Assembly (NCBI GenBank): GCA_023248915.1
Contig: JAHFDQ010000148.1
Span: 1 to 11,338, forward strand
Source: Archangiaceae bacterium
GTDB taxonomy: Bacteria; Myxococcota; Myxococcia; Myxococcales; Myxococcaceae
Direction: 5' to 3'
Length of the DNA stretch: 11,338 bases
The notes below the pieces were generated by a model that was not told where the DNA came from, made no database searches, and saw only the letters and a list, made by a program, of their open reading frames with translations. Positions within the stretch are counted from its first letter, which is position 1. Every line of letters starts with the position of its first letter. The position numbers and the translations under genes were made by a program. Shown in pieces: positions 7,388 through 11,338 of the stretch.

Positions 7388-8439
7388 CCGGCCCCCGCTT
7401 CACTCCCGGGCGGGCGCTGGTCGTGCTCACGGCGCTGGGGGCGTTGACGGCGGCCGCCTTCCTCGTCGCGGTGTCGTTCGGCGAGCAGCCGGTGTCGCTG
7501 GCGCGGGCGGTGGCGGGCCAAGGCAGCGACGCGGTCATCTTCTGGTCGTTGCGGCTGCCGCGGGCCAGCTTGGCGGCCATCGTGGGGGCGGCGCTGGCGG
7601 TTTCGGGCTGCGCGCTCCAGGCGCTCTTGCGCAACCCGCTGGCCGACCCGTTCGTGCTGGGGGTGTCGGGCGGTGCGGCGCTGGGAGCGACGACGGCCCT
7701 GGCGCTGGGCCTGGGCACGCTGGGAGCGGCCTCGACCGCGCCCTGGCTGGCCGGGCTGGGCCGCATCTCGGGCCCGTCGGCGTTCGCGCTGGTAGGGGCG
7801 GTGGGAGCAACCGGCCTGGTGTTCACCCTCGGCCGCGCCGCGGGGAAGAGCTCGCCCCACGCCACCTTGCTCTCGGGCGTCATCTTCAATGCTTTCGCCC
7901 TGGCCGCCATCACCTTCCTGAAGACGCTGGCCTCGCCCGACAAGCTGGGCGAAATCCTCTACTGGCTGGCGGGGGCGCTCGGGTACGAGCGCGGCTGGAC
8001 GCTGGTGGGCGCGGCGCTCTTCCAGGTCGCGGCCATCGGGGCGATGTGGGCGCTGTCGGGGAAGTTGAACCTCTTGTCGCTGGGCGACGACGAGGCGGCG
8101 GCGTTGGGCGTGGCGGTCGAGCGCACCCGGCTGGCGCTGCTCTTGCTGGCGTCGTTCTCGGTTGCGGCGGCGGTGGCGCTGTCGGGGCTGGTGGGCTTCG
8201 TCGGCCTCATCGTCCCGCACGTGCTGCGGCTGTGGTTGGGGCCCGACCAGAGGCTGTTGGTGCCGGCGAGCGCGCTCGGGGGAGCGGCCTTCCTGCTCTT
8301 GTCGGACTTGGCTGCGCGCCTGCTGTTCAACGTCTTTCACGCCGAGCCGCCGGTGGGCGCCATCACCGCGGTGCTGGGCGGGCCGTTCTTCTTGCTGCTC
8401 TTGTACCGCCGGGAACACCAGGCCCACCCGTTCGCCTGA
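7384..8439 (+). CDS. btuC: Cobalamin ABC transporter permease (BtuC, FecCD family)
   Basis: 351 residues, of normal length for BtuC/FecC permeases and almost entirely hydrophobic helices. Family signatures are visible: RLPRASLAAIVGAALAVSGC near residues 56-75, LLRNPLADPFVLGVSGGAALGA at ~81-102, then LLSLGDDEAAALGVAVERTR (cytoplasmic loop toward the ATPase) and GLVGFVGLIVPHVLRLWLGP. It forms the inner-membrane channel for B12 delivered by BtuF. The GTG start at 7384 overlaps the btuF stop as GTGA, with GGAG ten bases upstream. The usual partner btuD (ATPase) does not follow; the operon ends here, so the ATPase must be encoded elsewhere or shared. A degraded copy of this gene's 3' end lies about 1.2 kb downstream. 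Confidence 0.93.
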   Translation: MTGPRFTPGRALVVLTALGALTAAAFLVAVSFGEQPVSLARAVAGQGSDAVIFWSLRLPRASLAAIVGAALAVSGCALQALLRNPLADPFVLGVSGGAALGATTALALGLGTLGAASTAPWLAGLGRISGPSAFALVGAVGATGLVFTLGRAAGKSSPHATLLSGVIFNAFALAAITFLKTLASPDKLGEILYWLAGALGYERGWTLVGAALFQVAAIGAMWALSGKLNLLSLGDDEAAALGVAVERTRLALLLLASFSVAAAVALSGLVGFVGLIVPHVLRLWLGPDQRLLVPASALGGAAFLLLSDLAARLLFNVFHAEPPVGAITAVLGGPFFLLLLYRREHQAHPFA

Positions 8440-8461
8440 GCGTGTCGGTCAGCTCGACGGG
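8344..8461 (+). repeat. Direct repeat, copy 1: btuC 3' end and flank
   Basis: This 118-base stretch, the last ~32 codons of btuC plus 22 bases beyond the stop, recurs at 9535-9652. By eye about ten positions differ, roughly 92% identity. The part beyond the stop resembles the reversed last codons of the oxidoreductase gene that ends at 9640, so the repeat spans an old convergent gene junction. Confidence 0.85.
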
Positions 8462-8566
8462 AGCCCGCGCCACCTTCCCAGCGACGGCAGCCCGGAGTCC
8501 ATTCCGACTTGAACCTCGGAGACCGTCCGATGGAGAACAAGCATTAATTTCAACAACATACGAACA
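8440..8566. other. btuC-vapB intergenic spacer
   Basis: No gene is supported here. The first ~20 bases belong to the duplicated btuC flank. The DNA then turns clearly AT-richer from about 8535 (AAGCATTAATTTCAACAAC), consistent with the promoter region of the toxin-antitoxin pair. No convincing terminator with a T-run follows btuC. Confidence 0.5.
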
Positions 8567-8602
8567 TTGACATCATGACGCCAATTGCATCATCATGATG
8601 GC
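8567..8602 (+). promoter_or_regulatory. vapBC promoter with overlapping palindromic operator candidate
   Basis: A perfect -35 box TTGACA (8567-8572) is followed after 18 bases by CATCAT (8591-8596, 4 of 6 -10 matches). Transcription would begin near 8603, which is the vapB ATG, and no Shine-Dalgarno is visible, so the message may be leaderless. The perfect palindrome CATCATGATG (8591-8600) overlaps the -10 box, and a partial copy (CATCATGAC) lies at 8571-8579. This is the usual layout for autorepression by the ribbon-helix-helix antitoxin. Confidence 0.5.
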
Positions 8603-8848
8603 ATGGTGCGCACGCAGATTCAGCTTGAAGACGACCAGCTCGACCAGCTCAAGCGAAGGGCCGAGCAGGAGGGAACTTCGCTGGCAGAAGCCGTTCGCAG
8701 GGCGATCGCCCAATTCCTGCGCAAGGGAGTCGCGGCGCCGAGGGACGAGCGCAAGCTCCGCGCCCTCGAGGCCGCCGGCCGGTTCGGTTCGGGCAGGAGC
8801 GACGTGTCGGCGGCGCACGACGACCATCTCGCCGATGCCTTCCGCTGA
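8603..8848 (+). CDS. vapB: Ribbon-helix-helix antitoxin (VapB-like)
   Basis: 81 residues beginning MVRTQIQLEDDQLDQLKRRA, a ribbon (TQIQL) followed by two helices (DQLDQLKRRAEQEG and SLAEAVRRAIAQFLRK): the CopG/Arc-type DNA-binding fold. The C-terminal tail (RFGSGRSDVSAAHDDHLADAF) is the kind of flexible, acidic segment that wraps and blocks a PIN toxin. ATG 8603 is chosen over the in-frame TTG at 8585 because the fold begins directly after it. It overlaps vapC by one base (TGATG). Its roles would be neutralising the toxin and repressing its own promoter. Confidence 0.85.
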   Translation: MVRTQIQLEDDQLDQLKRRAEQEGTSLAEAVRRAIAQFLRKGVAAPRDERKLRALEAAGRFGSGRSDVSAAHDDHLADAFR

Positions 8849-9246
8849 TGCGTGTCTTTGTCGACACCTCTGCCCTCTACGCCATCCTCGACCGGGACGA
8901 CGCGAACCATTCCCGGGCAAAGGCCGAGCTGAAGGACCTGCTCGACGCCGATGCAGTCCTCTTCACGACGAACTACGCGCTGGTCGAGACCTTCGCGCTG
9001 GCGCAGCGCCGCCTGGGCATCGAGGCGCTGCGCTTGTTCACGGAAGCTCTGCTGCCGATGTTCGAGGTCTACTGGGTCAGCGTGGCCGAGCACGGCAACG
9101 CGCTCGCGAGCGTCTTGACCGCGAACCGCCGCGAGCTTTCCTTCGTGGACTGCGTGAGCTTCCAGGTGATGCGCGACCTCGAGCTGCGCGCGGCCTTCGC
9201 GTTCGACGCCCATTTCTCCGAGCAGGGCTTCGAGCTTCGCCCCTGA
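8848..9246 (+). CDS. vapC: PIN-domain ribonuclease toxin (VapC-like)
   Basis: 132 residues, full length for VapC. The four acidic metal-binding residues of the PIN domain can be placed: Asp6 (FVDTSALYAIL), Glu47 (TNYALVETFAL), Asp101 (LSFVDCVSFQVM) and Asp120 (AFAFDAHFSEQGF). The active site therefore looks intact. Family members cut specific RNAs, often initiator tRNA or rRNA; the target here is unknown. It is coupled to vapB by TGATG. Its 3' end abuts a possible transposase remnant, and the pair lies between two copies of the btuC 3' end, which suggests the cassette was acquired horizontally. Confidence 0.9.
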   Translation: MRVFVDTSALYAILDRDDANHSRAKAELKDLLDADAVLFTTNYALVETFALAQRRLGIEALRLFTEALLPMFEVYWVSVAEHGNALASVLTANRRELSFVDCVSFQVMRDLELRAAFAFDAHFSEQGFELRP

Positions 9247-9380
9247 ACGGTCTGGAGAGCCTGGCGCACCTCGTGCAGCACGGTGGACTCGGGCTCGCGC
9301 CGGACGTAGCAGCCCGGGAGCGGCCGTGTCGCCGCTCCCTCGGTGCGCTCGTACGCCTGCGCCGTCCGCCTCGCCACCAC
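9247..9380 (-). pseudogene. Possible IS91-family transposase N-terminal remnant
   Basis: On the minus strand, from an ATG at 9380, the translation reads MVARRTAQAYERTEGAATRP, then CYVRREPESTVLHEVRQALQTV. The pattern YxRRxPExTVLHxVxRxxL resembles the start of IS91-type transposases carried by myxobacteria and other proteobacteria. The similarity stops about where vapC ends, and the frame continues only as the antisense of vapC. I judge this from memory of the family pattern, so it needs a database search; the rest of the element is absent. Confidence 0.35.
9316..9339 (+). terminator. GC-rich hairpin behind vapC (weak terminator candidate)
   Basis: GGGAGCGGC and GCCGCTCCC form a perfect nine-base stem with the six-base loop CGTGTC, 69 bases after the vapC stop. 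There is no T-run downstream, so it may not be a classical terminator. It also lies inside the possible transposase remnant. Confidence 0.3.
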
Positions 9381-9504
9381 GCCCTCCCCCCGGCAAGACG
9401 GTAGCCGACGACGCTGACGGAAGATGGCGCCCCGCTTTCAGTACTTCGCTTCCCGCGGCATACGGCGGCCGGTGGTGGACTCCACTCCATCGTCCTTGCG
9501 GCTC

Positions 9505-9630
9505 GCTGGCCGGGCTGGGCCGCATCTCGGGCCCGAGCCGCCGATGGGCGTCATCACTGCGGTGCTGGGCGGGCCGTTCTTCCTGCTGCTCTTGTACTGG
9601 CGGGAACACCAGGCCCACCCGCTCGCCTGA
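9505..9630 (+). pseudogene. btuC: Internally deleted btuC remnant
   Basis: Two pieces of btuC are joined. Bases 9505-9535 are identical to btuC 7746-7776 (31 bases encoding LAGLGRISGP). From 9535 the sequence follows the btuC 3' end (8344 onward) through the stop. The junction carries a shared CCG, and 568 bases are missing, which is not a multiple of three, so the two pieces are in different frames. A 68-residue frame (ATG 9424 to 9630) ends with the btuC tail GGPFFLLLLYWREHQAHPLA but cannot make a permease. Most substitutions in the tail change amino acids (for example Arg to Trp), consistent with loss of constraint. Confidence 0.87.
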
Positions 9631-9652
9631 GCGCGTCGGTCAGCTCGGCAGG
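9535..9652 (+). repeat. Direct repeat, copy 2: btuC 3' end and oxidoreductase 3' end
   Basis: This is the partner of 8344-8461, offset by 1191 bases. It covers the btuC tail and runs over the last four codons, including the stop, of the minus-strand oxidoreductase gene (stop at 9640-9642). The matching flank of copy 1 can likewise be read on the minus strand as RGLPSS followed by a stop. Confidence 0.85.
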
Positions 9653-11028
9653 CCCCGCGCGGTCAGGCAGGTCTTGGCGTAGAGGGTTCGAAAGACGTTG
9701 CCGGGGTCGGTTCGGGCCTTTACGAGCTCGTAGTTGCCTTTGTTCCACGTCTTCCAGAAGTCCTCTTCCGAGTAGAAGTTGGTGGCGATGAGAGTCTTGA
9801 TTCCTCCCAGCCCGAGCAGCTTGTCTTCCATCACCTTGTGGTAGTTCTTCGGGCCGCGCTGCTTCATGCCGTAGATGGCGAGGTCGAGGAACAGCTCGTC
9901 CTTCAGGCCCCGGAAGATTCGGTCCGAGAGCCACTCGTAGTCGCGGACGCGGCGGTAAGGCACGCACCACAGCGGGAAGAACTGGAACTCGTCCCGGTAC
10001 CACTCGAAGAACTCGTCCACCTTCGAGAAGGGAATGAAGACGTCGAGGATGATGGTCGGCTTGTCGGCGCTCAACAGCCAGCGCAGCTTCTCGCCGAGCC
10101 GAAGCAACTGCGACGACCCGATGAATTTGCCGAGGAAGAACCGGCCCACCGCCGTTCGCGGGAAGACGTGGGTGACCCCCCGGTCGTAGCGGAAGAAGTA
10201 GTCGGGCGTCCTCAGGTAGTCCTCAGCCCGTTCCCGGGTGCTCTGGTAGTAGACCTTCACCCAGTCGTAACGGCTGGTGTACGGGGCCGAGTCGACGAAG
10301 CGGCCGGTCGAGAGCACGTACTCCGACGCCGAGTGGATGATGCCGTCCATGAAGTCGACGTCCCGCTCTTGAAAGTGGCGCCAGATGGCCGCCTTGAAGC
10401 TGCCGAGCGAGCCGTGCTTCTGGTAGCTCACCTTCACGAACGGCAGCGCCGGCACGAGCTTGAACTTCAGCCGGGTGATGATGCCGAGGGTGCCGAAGGC
10501 GCCGTGCACCATCTGGAAGACGAGGCGGTGCTCGTTCTCGGGGGTACAGGTGAGGACCTCGCCCCGGCCTGAGACCACCTCGTACTCGAGGCAGGTGTCG
10601 TGGAACCCGCCGTGCTTGAAGGACATCGACTCGATTGAACACCCGGCGACGGCTCCACCGACGGTGATGCCCGTGAGCTCGGGGACGATGATGGGGACCA
10701 GGCCGTGCCTCATCGTCGCGGCGACCAGGTCGACGAAGGTGACGCCCGACTCGGCGACGCAGGTGCGCTTCGCCACGTCGAGCTCGAGGATTTCGTTCAG
10801 GTCGCTGATGTCGAGCTTCTCGTCCGAGTACTTCAGGTCGCGCGCCTTGGGCACCGAGTGCGAGACCGCCCGCTTCTTGAGCACGAGCGGGCGGGTGCTC
10901 TGGCGTTCGGCCAGTTGCCGGGAAATTCGCGCGACCTTCTGCGCGTGCCGGCAGGCACAGGCTTCGGGCCCGTCCACTTCGGCTCCTATCAGCCGCCGCC
11001 GAGCTCGGCCGCCCGCGATGAAATCCAT
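9640..11028 (-). CDS. FAD-dependent oxidoreductase, DHCR24 (delta24-sterol reductase) family
   Basis: 462 residues from ATG 11028; a TTG at 11037, nine bases behind a G-run, is an alternative start. The N-terminal half is an FAD_binding_4 (PCMH-type) domain: LEILELDVAKRTCVAESGVTFVDL-like strands, then VPELTGITVGGAVAGCSIES, FKHGGFHDTCLEYEVVSGRG and HGAFGTLGIITRLKFKLVPA. The C-terminal half holds DHCR24-type segments: DFMDGIIHSASEYVLSTGRF, FRYDRGVTHVFPRTAVGRFF, FPLWCVPYRR, ELFLDLAIYG and EEDFWKTWNKGNYE. It closely parallels human seladin-1/DHCR24, which reduces the sterol side-chain delta24 double bond. Some myxobacteria make sterols, but no other sterol gene is in the window and bacterial members may act on other lipids. 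There is no clear signal peptide. The gene converges on the B12 operon, and its extreme 3' end lies in the duplicated segment. Confidence 0.88.
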   Translation of the reverse strand: MDFIAGGRARRRLIGAEVDGPEACACRHAQKVARISRQLAERQSTRPLVLKKRAVSHSVPKARDLKYSDEKLDISDLNEILELDVAKRTCVAESGVTFVDLVAATMRHGLVPIIVPELTGITVGGAVAGCSIESMSFKHGGFHDTCLEYEVVSGRGEVLTCTPENEHRLVFQMVHGAFGTLGIITRLKFKLVPALPFVKVSYQKHGSLGSFKAAIWRHFQERDVDFMDGIIHSASEYVLSTGRFVDSAPYTSRYDWVKVYYQSTRERAEDYLRTPDYFFRYDRGVTHVFPRTAVGRFFLGKFIGSSQLLRLGEKLRWLLSADKPTIILDVFIPFSKVDEFFEWYRDEFQFFPLWCVPYRRVRDYEWLSDRIFRGLKDELFLDLAIYGMKQRGPKNYHKVMEDKLLGLGGIKTLIATNFYSEEDFWKTWNKGNYELVKARTDPGNVFRTLYAKTCLTARGLPS

Positions 11029-11308
11029 GATCGTCAATGGTGCGAGCCCCCGCGTGAATCTTGTGGCCGACCGCCACGCGACTCAACTCCGGCGCGCTCG
11101 GGAAGTCCTATTCAGGCACCTGCCCGATTCAGTTAACTGCCGTGCACTGGATGTGTTCGGAAAGGCTCGCGGTCGAGTGCGCCTGGCGCTCGCTCGACTG
11201 TCGACCGCTTATCCGAGCGCAAGGGACTGCCCTTTTTCGTGTCACCGCCCTCCGAGGCCGCTACTTGGGTGGCGGCCAATCAAGGCCAGGGATAAGGGAG
11301 GCAAAGTC
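11029..11308. other. Divergent intergenic region
   Basis: About 280 bases separate two divergent genes. I see no supported gene: the plus-strand frame 11061-11324 lacks a ribosome site and family features, and it overlaps the start of the next gene. Minus-strand TTAACT (11133-11138 complement) could be a -35 box, but no good -10 box follows. Composition is slightly less GC-rich than the coding regions. Confidence 0.5.
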
Positions 11309-11338
11309 ATGGCGACCAACGTGAAGCAGCAGGCCAGG
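11309..11338 (+). CDS. Start of an unidentified gene (partial)
   Basis: An ATG at 11309 is preceded seven bases upstream by a strong ribosome-binding site (AGGGAGG, 11295-11301). The frame reads MATNVKQQAR and is open to the window edge. Ten residues are too few to assign a family. It is divergent from the DHCR24-like gene. Confidence 0.6.
   Translation, partial: MATNVKQQAR

Noticed and set aside
7363..8427. A 354-codon minus-strand frame over btuC
   Set aside because: It is a Gln/Arg-rich antisense frame of a clear FecCD permease. The similar minus-strand frame at 8620-9618 merely reflects the duplicated btuC tail.
9424..9630. Frame of 68 codons considered as a real small membrane protein
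   Set aside because: Its C-terminal half is the btuC tail and its middle is btuC DNA read in the wrong frame; no ribosome site is seen.
11061..11324. An 87-codon plus-strand frame in the intergenic region
   Set aside because: It has no ribosome site or recognisable features, and it runs over the strong start at 11309, which is in another frame.

Overview
The window is GC-rich DNA with dense third-position GC codon use, cysteine-rich-repeat surface lipoproteins and GTG starts. Together with the gene content this points to a myxobacterium or relative (Myxococcota). That placement is inferred from style, not from a marker gene.

Left part (1-2406, minus strand): an exported multidomain surface protein (signal peptide, DUF2341, LamG/concanavalin-like domain, a beta-sandwich region, then tandem ~105-residue Ig-like repeats) runs off the left edge. 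A small SpoIIAA/STAS-like cytoplasmic protein lies just upstream of it and may be co-transcribed.

Centre (2466-8439, plus strand): a vitamin B12 uptake operon. A sigma70-type promoter leads into a cobalamin riboswitch with a conserved B12 box and a hairpin that covers the ribosome-binding site. Then come a BtuB-type TonB-dependent receptor, a lipoprotein with three cysteine-rich repeats and a predicted YncE-like beta-propeller, a BtuF-type binding protein and a BtuC permease. The likely chain is capture at the cell surface (lipoprotein plus receptor), periplasmic binding (BtuF) and inner-membrane transport (BtuC). The BtuD ATPase is absent and must be supplied from elsewhere. The lipoprotein resembles in concept the BtuG surface B12-capture propeller of Bacteroides and is the most interesting candidate here.

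Right part (8440-11338): a VapBC toxin-antitoxin pair sits between btuC and an internally deleted, frameshifted second copy of the btuC 3' end. The repeated segment reaches the last codons of the next gene, so the ancestral btuC / oxidoreductase junction appears duplicated around the toxin-antitoxin cassette. A possible IS91-type transposase remnant lies directly behind vapC. Next, on the minus strand, is a full-length FAD-dependent oxidoreductase of the DHCR24 (delta24-sterol reductase) family. A further plus-strand gene starts 30 bases before the right edge.
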